From: Ceratothoa steindachneri
Taxonomy: Eukaryota > Arthropoda > Malacostraca > Isopoda > Cymothoidae
Assembly: GCA_963969495.1 (NCBI GenBank)
Contig: OZ018321.1
Span: 193,748,087-193,812,086, forward strand
Direction: 5' to 3'
Length of the DNA: 64,000 bases
Each line of letters opens with the position of its first letter. Position 1 is the stretch's first letter. Positions 12,328-23,979 of this stretch are shown in pieces. The translations under genes were made by a program, and so were the position numbers. The notes under the pieces were generated by a model, which was given only the letters and a program-made list of their open reading frames with translations, was not told the DNA's origin and did not search any database.

Positions 12328-14903
12328 GAAATCATAGCCAGACAAAGGGAAAATATCGAGTAAAATTAATGACGGATAAAGGAAGACTTTAGAAAGAGTA
12401 CGAATAAAAGACAAAATATTTTCTCCATTTCTAAGCATCTGTTTGGATAGATAGTGGCGGAGCTAGACGAGCGCTACAATTTTACCTCAATTTAACCAAG
12501 ACTTATATGCCCCCCTGGTGACTGCGAAAATAAGGATAACGATTTTATGTCGGGAAAAGAATTGAGAATCAAAAAGGGCAGTGCCTTCTTCTTCCATTTT
12601 CATCCTGTTGTAAATTATTGTCAGATAGATGTTCAGTCAGATTTTCTGATTCGCACTAAACGTTTTGAAGGCGAATACCTTTCTTTGGACTTTCAGAGTA
12701 GCTGTAATAAAGATGACACAAATAATAGATGGTTCACTCCGATCGGGAGTGAGCAGAAAAATAGATGGCTATATTGGTCTGACCCCGGACCGATTCTTGG
12801 GAGTCTGCCAAGTAGCCCCAAACGAGGAACTCATTTGGTTGTTTCAAAATTCGTTTCTTGCACGATATCAATTCCATAAAAAAACGTCATCACAAAATTT
12901 TTTTTAGGGGATCGAAATCAAAGGGCAGAATCCATGACATCGTAAGAAAGATGATTAAGAAGCGATTTCGCATTTTTTTTACTGTCCAAACCATGATCCA
13001 AGATTAAGAAAGAAGGAAGAGAGAGATAACGAACTGAATCGCAATGACCTGTAAACCGAAGACCGCTCCATGCTATAGGTTCGACCCCAATTTATTATTC
13101 CACTTTCTTTAATGGGTAAATGAGTTTATAATATTTTATTCCGTTTGCTATCTCTCTCTCTCTCTTCCTTCTTTCTTAATCTATGTTTGATCCTTATTTG
13201 GTCTTATAAACAGACGATATACCTATACTTAGATTAAATTAGATAAGTGTGAAAGGGGACACAAATAACTACAATTACAATTCATCAATTTCTTCATTAT
13301 ATTATCTTTCATGAATTATTTCACTTACTAGTGAGCAATTCTATAGTTTTATAACCTTTTTATAACCTTCTTATAATCTTCGTTTAGATATTAGTCGGTA
13401 TGTCATTTCTCCATGTTTAAGCCGATCACGTTTTTCCGAAAGTCCCTTGACAAACCGGTGGCCTGTTTATCATGGAAGCTAGAAACGCGAAGTCCTTACA
13501 ACATACGTCTCGTTTGGCAACGAACGTCTCGGCGAAATATTCTAAAAGTGATGTATCGCTTCCATCCAGGAGACTGCCACGTCGTAAACCAGTGAATGAA
13601 ATGGACTCGTAATGGCTAAATTGCCTTGGAACAACACATTGCTGATGAAGTTTACTAAATATTTATTTGCGGACAGTTCGTACTCCTTTAACCTCCAAAT
13701 CAGTAAATTTTACTAATTTGGAAAAATAAGTTGGTTATTTACCTCAATATTAAGCACAAAAAACAATGGCTTGACCATAAACAAAAACCCATCCTTGTCC
13801 TAGACGTGGTCTTCAACAGTAGAAGGCTATGGTTGGCATTTAGTGGGATATGAAAAGAGCTATTCATTTTATGAGATCGTCGATAATAAGTAAAAGGTTA
13901 CTGATGACCTTCTATATGTTCAAGACTTACAATGTTTAAATGAAGCTATTGAACAAAACCCTCTTTCATTGGTCACCTGAAATGGTTACCTCCTCATTCG
14001 TAAGAATGAACCTTCACACGTGACACGTGAAATCCGTTGGGCTGCATATCCACTGCCGAAGACAGCCCCACGTGGGGTGTATTTTTTTATTGAAATTTAA
14101 AGCACAATAGAATCGAGGCAGTGTCACATTAGACATTTGTAAGGTGTCAGGTCTAATAGTCTACACAAAGGCCCCCATTTAATTCAGCCCCAGGTTTGGC
14201 CTCGGTAAGCACGTGAGGAGACTCTATGCAGATAATGCGGTCACCGCTCATCATGAAGCCGGGACTTCCTAAGCTTCGTTGGTTTTGGGTGATAAGAGAT
14301 CGCGTCATTCTCCACTTTCCCAATCCCATTCAAATGCTTTCTCTACTTATATGGGCTCTCGCCTCCAAACCCCTACGAGAATGCATACAAATATCTTTGA
14401 GAGAAAACAACTTTCTCAGACAATAGCATAAGGCCTCAGACGATGTCAGATGATTTCAAATGACCTCAATGTCGTGCCTACCCAGCTCCACATCCACGGT
14501 ACTCCGCTCCCTTTTTGAGTATTCCGCTAAATTCTTCCTTCCTTGTTGTGAGAGCGAGCAATCATAACCCCAAGGAATCTAGAACCCATTTATGTAGTCT
14601 TGTCCGCGAATTTCAAATCAATCAATCGGCACACATCCTCTTCTCACGCATCCCCTCATGGTTTCAAGGCCAAGGAAATTCTCCAGCTCTTAGACTACGC
14701 AAACTCCTCAATGAAAGGGAAATGTCGAAAAACTCTGAAACAAAAGGACGATCCAATCCCTTCTGACTGACCCCGAGTCGCCCAACAGCTCTCCAAGTAG
14801 TCTCCTCTCCGTACTTCTCTCTACCCTCTATCACCCCCCCCCATTCTCTTTCCCCTCTCTCTCCTCTATATTACCCTCTCCTCTTTCTCTTTCTCTCTTT
14901 CCC
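12328..14903 (-). repeat. Right arm of the 2.6-kb inverted repeat
   Basis: Reverse complement of 1425-4030. The arm ends in a CT-rich run exactly where LINE B begins (14904). The spacer between the arms is about 8.3 kb and contains LINE A. Small differences (for example at 14280-14340, where an indel changes the reading frame of a short open frame) show that neither arm is under evident coding constraint. Confidence 0.85.
12995..13193 (+). repeat. Small inverted-repeat-bounded element inside the right arm
   Basis: Mirror copy of 3150-3361: GATTAAGAAAGAAGGAAGAG at one side and its complement at the other, enclosing GGTTCGACCCC at about 13078-13088 (B-box-like). Its identity is uncertain. Confidence 0.35.
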
Positions 14904-15822
14904 AAGTAGAGGGAGAGGTGACGCCCCCTTGTCGCGGGAAGAGAGCTTCTGTGTACCTTTGACTCTTCGAGCTATGTTGGCGGGGTTACCTCTCTTCTGG
15001 GTACCCCTGGTAGGGCTTCCCTTGTCGATTTGGTCGAAAACGAGGTCCCAGACTAAGTGCGTCATTCCTTCCTTTTTCTACTCTACCCTTCTCCTTTTTT
15101 ACCTTGCACCTATCTCTCCCACCTTTACAAAAAAAAATAAAAACAAAAAAAGGCCTACTCCTATCGTGTCACTCTTTTCCTTTTTCCCTCTATCTACATA
15201 TAAGGACCTGGCAGCTACCTCACGCGTCAGAAGAGAGGCTTTGAAACCTCTATAAACAACGCCAATCGACGCTCACTGGTTGCGAGAGACTAGGACTAGA
15301 GGTTTCCTGGGCGTTGGGGCACAATGAATGGGATGAGGGTAGTGCTCCGTTAACCCCTTCCTTGGCGCGTAATTATTGACCATTCCCAGTGAGTGTTGAC
15401 GGGTGCCTCTGGTAGCATCGTTCCGTGGAGACGGCCCTTTGTTCCCAGGTTGGTTGCCACGCCAATAAAAAGCCTTGGGTTGAGTCTCTTGGTGTGGCGG
15501 GATATCCATTGAACGCTGCTCCGAGATCTTTGCCGTCGTGAAGGGAACTAGTAGGAGTTTAGTACGGGGCGTGCTCCCTTGTTCACCTGGTGATAAATCG
15601 ATGGCCCCTTTGTGGACCGTCAGTGCTGCTTGGTTGGGAGCCACGGCACGCCGAGGTTTGACGACTCGGTCGGACGAACAGCAGCACATGGAGCGTGCCT
15701 TCTGAAAGATCCAAAACGTCTCCGATGGATAGGCGGGAGCGACTCACGTGGGGAGAACTCACCAACCCCCCTTTTTATCATTGATTGGTCACGAGTTTTC
15801 AGAGAGAGAGAAAGCGCTCAAA

Positions 15823-17026
15823 ATGACAAGCAAAAAAGGACCCGCTCGTCTAAATCATAAATGTGCAACATGCCAGTTAGAAAAGTGGTACGTTGACTTT
15901 CCGGAGGGCTGCTACTCAAAATGCAGCGCTGAAAGTATCTGCACGACTTGCATATTGACGCGAGAGGTGGAGAAACTAAAAGACCTCTATAGAGCATGGT
16001 AGGAGAGACCTCAAATTCTTTAGAGAAAGGTGGAGAAATTCGAAGCACTTCACGCAGCTCATATTCGATGCCTAGAAGAAGCATCGCCCACTGACGCGTC
16101 GGAATCTTCTGGTGTAGTTCTTACCCAAGTGGAGATTCCGGCATCATCCGAGGTTAAGCCAGCTGAGGCAAGAGAAAAAGAAAAAAGGAAAAAAGAAAAA
16201 AAATAAGAAAAAGAATAAAGTTGAAACAAAAGAAGAAGAACCAAAAATAGAAAAAAAGATAAACAAGAAGAAAATGAGGGATAAGAAAAAGAAGGATAAG
16301 AATGTGGAAAGTAAAGAGGAAAAGAGGAGGCCTCTTCCACAAGGAAAGACTCTGTTTTCAGAGACCAAGTGTCCGAAGCTCACTCTCATTGGTGACTCGC
16401 AAATACGGGATCTGCAGCCGCTGATAGCGGCCCGCCTTCGCACTAGCGTGAAGGTAAGCTGCCTGCCAGGACGCGGTAACCACAACATCAGAGTAGAGGC
16501 AGAGAAAGCTCAGATTTCTGATTCTGATAATTCAGTTGTTGCTCTGATGCTGAGTGGCAACGACCTCTACCTCAGAGGGCGTAAGATTAGCCTCAGTGGT
16601 AAGACCATCCAAACGGTGATGGGAGCCGTGGATAAAATAAAACTTAAAACCCGCAAACGTGTCGTGGTTGGGATGCATCCGAGAAGAGGTCCATCCCGAA
16701 CCGCTCATGAGAGAAACGTCGCAGTGAACAAAAGGTTGACGGATCTCTGCCTTGCAGAAGGAGTCTTCTTCGTGGACTCCTATCGTAACTTTATCGGTAG
16801 AGACGACCTCTACCAAAGGGACGAGGTACATCTCTCTTTTAAAGGGAAGGCCTTTCTCGCCAACCTAATTCAAGATGTCGTGGAACGCACCCAAAGGAGC
16901 GTTCGAAACAGAGCGAAAGCGGACGTGCGCCAGCACGCCCGTGTCACTTCTGAAACGACCTTCTCGGAGGTCGTCAAAAAGACGGTGAACATGAAAACAG
17001 AGCAGCTGGGAAACGGAAGAGCGTAG
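15823..17026 (+). pseudogene. LINE B ORF1: Cys-rich plus SGNH-esterase protein, SGNH triad kept
   Basis: The ATG at 15823 begins the same M-T-x-K-K-G-P start as copy A. The Cys-rich region (two CxxC pairs with further Cys residues between) runs to a TAG at 16000-16002; a Lys/Glu linker with more stops follows. From about 16274 to 17026 the SGNH-hydrolase domain is open for 250 codons. It shows TLIGDS with the Ser codon at 16397-16399, the SGND block, and DEVH near its end, so the nucleophile, the oxyanion Asn and the Asp-x-x-His pair are all retained, unlike copy A. Esterase-type ORF1 proteins are known in CR1 elements; the substrate is not established. The whole ORF is broken, but the domain looks less decayed. 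Confidence 0.85.
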
Positions 17027-17031
17027 GGAGT

Positions 17032-18858
17032 CCTACACTAGGGGACTCCCTGAAAGTTTTTCTGTTCAATGCGAGGTCAATCAGGAACAGCATTCTCAAG
17101 CTCCGTGGCCTCGTAGCAACAGAATAACCTGAGATGGTGGCCATAACGGAGTCGTAGATAAAAACTTCAAGCCGAGATTTTGAAGGTGAATTCACGATTC
17201 CCGGTTACCAGCTCTTCCTGAAATATAGGCCAGGCAAAGAGGGTGGCGGTGTGATGTTGTATGTCAAGGATAGGCCCTGTAAGATACAGGACCCTCGTGC
17301 TTTACAGACCCCCTGCCCAACTCTTGGAACAGGACAGGAGTCTGTACCAGCTGTTGGGCGAACTTGTAAAAGACAGAGTGTGTAGCGTCATGGGAGATTT
17401 CAACATACAAGTTGACTGAGAAACCAGAGAACCCTGTGGCGACAACGCACTACTCCCGGAGTTTGCGAACAACGAGTTCCTGGCTCAATGGGTGAGAGAG
17501 CCGACGAGAGGAGACAATATTCTCGACTTGGTTTTCACCTCTGAGGATGACATCGTTGAGGACCTCTCTGTTGGCGAAGAGCTCGGTGGCAGTGAAAACC
17601 GACTAATTAGATTTGTAGTTAAAGTCCCCAAGGCAGGGCCTGCAACTAGCAAAGCGAGGAAACTTGATTTGAGAAGAGCAGACTTTGCAGGTCTTCGTGC
17701 TGGACTGACTTACGCAAGGCTAGAAGTGTGCGAGGCTGATGAAGACTCGTGGAATGGTTTCAAAACGAAATTCATGAGTCTTCAATCGCATTTCATCCCT
17801 CTGAAATGCTCTCGTCGGTCTTCTGTTCCACTAAAGTGGTTTAATCGAGATATAGGCCAACTGCTTAGGGAGAAGAGAAATGTGTACCGGCAATCGAAGA
17901 TCTCGGGTGACTTTGACGAATACCGAAGGCTATCCATGAGAGTGAAATCCAACAAAAGGGCGGCTAAGCGGTCTAAGGAACTCCGATTCACGAGACTCTG
18001 TAAAGAGAATCCCAAGGAGTTTTTTGGATATATATAAACAGCCGTAAAGCAATTCGTCGAACGATTGGCCTTTTAAGGAATGAGGAGGGGACATTAAAGC
18101 ACTCAGATGCAGAAAATGCTAACCTCCTCAACGACTACTTCTCTTCAGTGTTTACTAAAGAGTGTGGTCCCATCCCCCAGCTAATGGATTCCTACTCTGG
18201 GAAAAAGCTACAGGATATGGACTTCACCGAAGGAGAAATAAAAAAGGAGATTACTGACCTAATAACGAATAAGTCACTTGGCCCGGATGGGTTTCTACCT
18301 AAAGTGTTGAAAGAAGTGCGCGATCAAGTCTCACGACACCTGAGCGCAATCTTCAACATATCAATCTGGACCGAATGCATTCCTAGAGACTAGCGTGAAG
18401 CGGAGGTGACTCCTATCTTCAAGAAAAGAGATCGTAGATAACCGTCAAACTACCGACCTATCAGTCTGACTTCGATAGTAGGTAAACTCATGGAAAGCAT
18501 GATGGTGGAAAAAATGACGTCGTATTTAGAGTCAAAGCTGCTACTGAGGAGTTCCCAGCACGGCTTCCGAAGGCAACGGTCATGCCTGACGAACCTTGTG
18601 GAATTCTTCCACTTTGTCTTCAGTGAGCACGATCGGGACAAGGCGGTGGATGTGGGGTACTTAGACTTTCAGAAAGCCTTTGATAAGGTACCACACCGCC
18701 ACCTTCTCCGGAAAGTGCGAGCGCTGGGCATAAACGGAAAAGTAGCCGGTTGGATAGAGAACTGGCTAAGTGGCAGACGGCAACGGGTGGTGGTAAATGG
18801 GCAGCCTTCTGAGTGGGTGCCCGTTACTAGCGACCTGCCTCAAGGTTCTCTCCTGGAA
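17032..18858 (+). pseudogene. LINE B ORF2, truncated
   Basis: It starts with the NARSIRN block. It has stops at the E and W of the ATEEPEMVAITESW region (near 17126 and 17156) and a deletion of about 70 nt near 17271. From 17492 it is open for 181 codons through REPTRGDN to the thumb-proximal KRNVYRQSK region. The endonuclease SDH motif reads SEN (17591-17599), so both Asp and His are lost. The reverse transcriptase shows PDGFLPK and DFQKAFDKVPH, but the frame ends in the rearranged junction at 18858, before FADD. Confidence 0.85.
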
Positions 18859-18859
18859 A

Positions 18860-18899
18860 AGATGTGCCCGCTCGACTTAGAAGTCGAGCGGGCACATCT
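18860..18899. repeat. Perfect 19-bp palindromic junction in LINE B
   Basis: AGATGTGCCCGCTCGACTT, then a 2-nt spacer, then its exact reverse complement. The left half is the 3' UTR word of the LINE in normal orientation; the right half begins the inverted 3' block. It marks the rearrangement breakpoint. Confidence 0.9.
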
Positions 18900-19194
18900 C
18901 TGCTCAAATGCTTGATGTCCTTAAACGACCACTTTTCAAGACCCTGTCTAGTCTTGACTTAAACTGGTCAACAGATTCACTGTTGACAACTTCCAGTGGA
19001 AGTGCGTTCCAACTACCGCAGATACTGTACGTGACAATTTTTTCACACATATCGCGGCTGTAACGCTTCAGTTCAAGTTTAAAGCCGTGATTTTTTGTTC
19101 CTGCTCTCAACAAGTGTGAAAATATCCCTGTAGTCAACATTGTCGAACCCTCGAAGTATTTTGAAAACTTCGATGAGCTGACCATGCAGTCCAA
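18881..19194 (-). pseudogene. Inverted 3' block of LINE B (C-terminus of ORF2)
   Basis: On the minus strand this encodes the last part of ORF2: FSKYFEGSTM, KNHGFKLELKRYSRDMCEK, SICGSWNALPLEVVNSES and FKSRLDRVLKSGRLRT, matching the plus-strand ends of copies A and C. It lies inverted between the truncated ORF2 and the plus-strand terminal hairpin. Confidence 0.88.
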
Positions 19195-19237
19195 AGGTAC
19201 CCTCTTTGAATGGACCGTAAGGTCTTCTATGGTACTT
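19194..19237 (+). other. LINE B 3'-terminal hairpin, GTAA loop
   Basis: Outer GGTACC/GGTAC and inner GGACC/GGTCT stems around GTAA at 19217-19220, followed by three imperfect TTGTTACTCC-type tail units. Confidence 0.7.
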
Positions 19238-19572
19238 TATTTCCTTGTTACTCCTTGTTAATCCTTGATACTCCTGAGTGTTAAAAGAATTCGTCTTTTA
19301 TACTCGAAACTCCTGATAGGTTCTCAGGGCGCCAGAAGTAGATTTGATGTCAAGCTACTCGATTTCGTCCTTTATAAACTTCCGACAACTATCGGGAGCG
19401 AAGGGGCTCCCATTTATCGATAAACAGTCTGGGAAAGAACTCGGTGGTTAGCTGAAATGGCCGGCGGTTTCTTTTGACTGAAGACCACCAGATAATGGGC
19501 CGGAAGGGGAAGGGTTGATAAGCGGCCCGCCCGGAAGGGAGGTGTGCAAAACTTGGGACCATTATGCTATTC

Positions 19573-20020
19573 TCCTACAAGACATACCTGGAAAGACTGC
19601 AAGAGCTCGGTTTCTTTTCGATAGAGACTTGAAGACCGCGGTCATCTCATAAAGACTCAAAATCGTGAAGGCCTTTGAAAATGTTGACTCCACCAAGTAC
19701 TTTACCCTTAACCGGAATGCATCTCGTAATCACGGATGGAAGGTGGAGTTGCCAGATTCAATACGATTCTGGTGGGTAAGTCATTTACGTATGACATCTG
19801 CGACACGTGGAATAGATTACCAGCGGGAGTTGTTGAGAGTAGCAGTGTCGAACAGTTCAAGAGTAGACTTGATAAATTATATTTGAGAACATGATGTGGT
19901 GATAGCAAATAGCTAGTGCTTGCTACTGGAGTAGTCGAATCGAAATTAGCTAAGATTCAAAACTAAAAAGGTGCCTCCTCGGGATGGGCCGCAAGGCCGT
20001 TGAGGTACCCCCTTTCCTTA
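19573..20020 (+). pseudogene. Fragment of a second CR1-like lineage (3' end)
   Basis: The frame starting near 19577 reads YLERLQELGFFSIET, then KAFENVDSTKYFTLNR and NHGWKVELP, and in another frame DTWNRLPAGVVESSSVEQFK. These are the C-terminal landmarks of a CR1-type ORF2, clearly different from family A-C. A frameshift lies near 19775. The 3' end has its own version of the terminal hairpin. LINE C follows within 50 nt. Confidence 0.8.
19970..20009 (+). other. 3'-terminal hairpin of the second lineage, GCAA loop
   Basis: The outer stem GGTGCCTC (19970-19977) pairs with GAGGTACC (20002-20009) with one G-T pair, and the inner stem GGCC/GGCC closes a GCAA tetraloop (19991-19994). Stem bases differ from LINEs A-C but pairing is kept. 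Confidence 0.75.
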
Positions 20021-20199
20021 TGACTTCTCCTTCTTCTGTTTCTCCTCTCTCTCTGGCCCATTGGGAAGGCGGACGTACGCCAGTACGCCCAAGTCACTCC
20101 CCAGACAACCTTCTTGGAGGTTGTCAAAAATGGTGCCACCGCGACAACAAAGAAGCCGGGAAACGGAAGAGTATAGGGGGTCCTACATTAAGGGACACC

Positions 20200-22953
20200 C
20201 TTAAAGTTCTCCTGTTTAATGCGAGGTCAATCAGGAACAAGTTTCCTGAGTTCCGTGGCCTCGTAGCGACGGAAGAACCCGAAATGGTAGCCATAACAGA
20301 ATCGTGGATAAAAACCTCAAACCGAGACTTTGAAGGCGAATTCACGGTTCCTGGCTACCAACTCTTCCACAAAGATAGGCCAGACAGAGAGGGTGGCGGT
20401 GTAATGTTGTATGTCAAGGATACAATCAAATTTACGAACTCCAACATTATATCCGATCACGAGCTCCTAGGCGTTGACCTAGAGATACTTCCTGTCATAT
20501 ACAGGACTCTGGTGCTTTACAGACCCCCTTCCCAACCCGTTAAGAAGGACAGGGAACTCTACCAGCTGCTGGGTGAGCTTGTTCCAGGCAGAGTGTGCAT
20601 CGTTATGGGCGACTTCAACAGACAAATTGACTGGGAAACCATAGCAGCCTGTGGCGAGAGCGCGCTACTCTTGGAGTTCGCAAACAACGAGTTCCTCACT
20701 CAATGGATCAGAGAACCGACGAGAGGAGACAATATCCTCGACTTGGTCTTCACCTCTGAGGATGATATCGTTTATGATGTCTCTGTAGGCGAAAAGCTTG
20801 GTGGCAGTGATCACCAGCTAATTAGATTGAGCGTCAAGATCCCGAAGGTAAGGTCAGTTGCCAGTCAATCAAGAAAACTTGACTTGAGAAGAGCAGACTT
20901 TGCAAGCCTTCGTGCTGGGTTGACTGATGTAAGGCTAGCGGTATGCGAAGAGGTTGAGGATTCGTGGAACAATTTCAAAAATAAGTTCATAAGTCTTTAA
21001 TCAAGTTGGATCCCTCTGAAATGCCTCCGTTGGTCTTCTGTTCAACCAAAGTGGTTTAATCGAGAAATCGGCCAACTGCTTAGAAGGAAGAGAAATGCGT
21101 ACCGGCGGTCGAAGATCTCGGGTGCCTTTGACGAGTACGGGAGGCTAGCCAGAAGAGTGAAGTCCAGCATAAGGGCGGCTAAGTGTACTGAGGAACTCCG
21201 AGTGGCGAGACTCTGCAAGGAGAATCCCAAGGAGTTCTTCGGCTATGTAAATAGCTGTAAACCAATTCATCGTAGGATTGGGCCCTTAGTGGACGAGAAG
21301 GGTGCATTAACTCACTCAGATGCAGAAAATGCTAACCTTATCAATGACTACTTCTCTTCAGTGTTTACTAAAGAGTGTGGTCCCATCCCCCAGCATACGG
21401 ATTCCTACTCGAAGAAAAAGCTGGAGGATATGGACTTCACCGAAGGAGAAATAAAGAAAAAGATCGCTGACCTAAAGACGAATAAGTCCCCTGGACCGGA
21501 CGGGTTTCTATCCAAGGTGTTGAAGGAAGTGTGCGATGAAGTATCACAACATCTGTGCGCTATCTTTAACATGTCAATCCAGGCCGGATTCGTTCCTAGA
21601 GACTGGCGTGAGGTGGAGGTGACTCCGATCTTCAAGAAAGGAGACCGTAGCCAACCGTCGAACTACCTACCTATCAGTCTGACTTCGATAGTAGGTAAAC
21701 TCATGGAAAGCATGATGGTGGACAAAATGACGTCGTATTTAGAGTCAAAGCTGCTACTGAGGAGTTCCCAGCACGGATTCTGAAGGCAACGGTCATGCCT
21801 GACGAATCTTGTGGAATTCTTCCACTTCGTCTTCAGTGAGCACAATCGGGACAATGCGGTGGATGTGGTGTACTTAGACTTTCAGAAAGCCTTTGATAAG
21901 GTACCACACCGCCACCTTCTCCGGAAAGTGCGAGTGCTGGGCATAGACGGAAAAGTAGCCGGCTGGATCGAGAACTGGCTAAGTAGCAGACGGCAACGGG
22001 TGGTGGTGAATGGACAGGCTTCTGAGTAGGTGCCCGTTACTAGCGGGGTGCCTCAAGGTTCTGTCCTGGGACCACTACTATTCATCATCTACGTCAACGA
22101 CATGGATGGTGACATGGTTGCCAAGATTTCCAAATTTGCCGACGATACCAAGCTTGGTATGAACGTTGCAAAGGATGGAAATACTGCCTGCCTGCAGGAA
22201 GATCTTGGGAAGATTGGGGAGTGGTCGGACACGTCACAAATGCTTTTTAACGTGGGGAAATGCAAAGTAATGCATATCGGCCACAGAAACCCCCAATCAC
22301 AGTATATCCTTAAGGGCATTGCTCTTGAATCGAGTGACACTGAGAAAGACTTATGTGTAACTATCACTAGCGCCCTTAAGTTCTCTAAACAGTGCATCGA
22401 GGCAGAGAAGAAAGCCCAAAGGATGCTAGGCTATATTAAGCACCAGTTTGGATATCGGAACCAGGAGATTGTACTGTGCTTGTACAACTCACTTGTCCGA
22501 CCGCACCTGGAGTATGCCGTACAATTTTGGAGTCCTTCATTGCGAAAGGACATCGCGAGATTGGAATGCTTACAAGCCAGGGCAACCAAGCTTATTCCCT
22601 CTATCCGCCTGTAAAGTTATGAGGATAGACTAAGGGAATTACATCTGTTCTCGCTGGAAACCCGTAGACCACGTGGTCAGCTCATCGAAGTTTTCAAAAT
22701 ACTTCGAGGGTTCGACAATGTTGACTACTGGAATATTTTCACACTGAGTGAGAACAGAACGCGCAATCACGGCTTTAAACTTGAACTGAAGCGTTACAAA
22801 CGCGATATGTGTGGAAATTTTTCCACTTACAGTATCTGCGGTAAGTGGAACACACTTCCAGTGGAAGTTGTCAACAGTGAATCTGTTGACCAGTTCAAGT
22901 CAAGGCTAGACAAGGTTTTGAAAAGGGGCCGTTTAGGGACGCAAAACAATTGA
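20200..22953 (+). pseudogene. LINE C ORF2: APE endonuclease and reverse transcriptase, one frame, four stops
   Basis: The frame is continuous from upstream of LKVLLFNARSIRN to the natural TGA at 22951-22953, with no frameshift. Four internal stops interrupt it: TAA 20998-21000, TGA 21781-21783, TAG 22027-22029 and TAA 22612-22614. In copy A the same codons are CAA, CGA, TGG and AAA, so each is a single-base change and three are transitions. The endonuclease keeps MGDFN and GGSDHQLI (SDH at 20806-20814). The reverse transcriptase keeps SPGPDGFLSK, DFQKAFDKVPH, GVPQGSVLGPLLF and FADD (22135-22146). No ATG precedes the endonuclease, and the frame overlaps the ORF1 stop region. This is the best template of the family in the window but is not functional as it stands. 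Confidence 0.9.
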
Positions 22954-22984
22954 GCAGCCATGTGCCCGCTCGATTGCTAGTCCA

Positions 22985-23029
22985 AAGGTACCTTCCTTGA
23001 ATGAACCGTAAGGCCTCCTAGGGTACCTT
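22985..23029 (+). other. LINE C 3'-terminal hairpin, GTAA loop
   Basis: The 10-nt outer stem AAGGTACCTT (22985-22994) pairs with AGGGTACCTT (23020-23029). The inner stem around GTAA (23008-23011) is weakened by an A-C mismatch in this copy. Confidence 0.7.
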
Positions 23030-23044
23030 CTTTCCTTGTTGTTA

Positions 23045-23970
23045 CTCCTTGTTGTTACTCATTCTCCTTCCATTTTCCTTCTCTTTCTCTCTCTTTTTCT
23101 TCGCTCTTCCTACTTCTTCTCTTTCTCCTTCTTTCTCTTTCTTCTTCTACTTCTGTTTCTCAATATATTTCCATTTTTATTTCTATTTCTATTTCTCTCG
23201 ATCTTTCTTCTTTCTTCCATACCATCGTATCACCACCATATACTAACGCTCGAAGCAGCATTTTCCCATTAAACTTTCTTGCGCACCTCCACTTGAATCC
23301 CAAGCAATAACTTACGTTTATATTGCCCCTGGGACTTTCCCAACACCCATAATCTATTCATTGCTCTCTGCCTCACCTGTTTTCTCTTTATCCACGTTAG
23401 ATCCTCGATACTTAAACCGTTCCACTCTCTTAAAGTACAACAACACACTCAAATATTACCCCCCCACATCTTACTCTGCCCTAAACATGATCAACTCTTT
23501 TCTACATTTGCTCGCCCCCCCCCCCCCCCGCCGCTTGAAGTTTTAATAAAAATTTCTAAATCTTTTTCACTCCAACCACAAACCACTCACAACCATTCCT
23601 TACCCCTCTTTCCAAAAATCTCATTCGTAATTCTCTCAGCGTTCCATCCGGCCATATTCCAACATAAAAGAAATTCTTCACACTCACCGTTTCCGACCTC
23701 CCCCATACATTCTTTGGGCCTGCCATAGATAGCTCTTCCCATAAGACTGGGTAACACTAGTTTTGTTTCTTTAAATGTTTTTGTGTTTCTAAGGTGGTGT
23801 CACCTCCTTATTCCGAAATTACCATAGAAAATTGCATAGCATCGATATTTTTGGCGATAACTGGAATTTTGTATATAAAACTACCCATAAATAGCTGCGA
23901 CAGTTCACTTTATTTAGCATATTCACATTGTCCAAGAATAATAGCTGATAATATTTTGTCCCTATATTCC
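23045..23970. other. Pyrimidine-rich tract and non-coding DNA
   Basis: 23045-23240 is almost purely pyrimidine (CTT/TTC mixtures) and follows the LINE C tail; a 15-nt C run lies at about 23515-23529. The open frames over it are low-complexity artefacts. No gene is recognised. Confidence 0.6.
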
Positions 23971-23979
23971 TTTTTAAAT

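Larger units (their letters stand above)
14904..19270 (+). mobile_element. CR1-like LINE, copy B, rearranged
   Basis: Same family as copy A, with the same 5' start, 5' UTR, ORF1 and ORF2 in order. The reverse transcriptase is cut off at 18858 just after the VPQGS-equivalent block. A roughly 310-bp piece from the 3' end is then present in reverse orientation (18881-19188), followed by the normal plus-strand 3' end (about 19189-19270) with hairpin and tail. The FADD active-site region is deleted, so the copy cannot be autonomous. Confidence 0.88.
20069..23050 (+). mobile_element. CR1-like LINE, copy C, 5'-truncated
   Basis: It starts inside the end of ORF1 (GCGGACGTACGCCAGTACGC, equal to copy B near 16919) and runs through a complete ORF2, the 3' UTR hairpin and a TTGTTACTCC-type tail. 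5' truncation is the usual product of incomplete target-primed reverse transcription. It shows fewer lesions than A and B. Confidence 0.9.
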
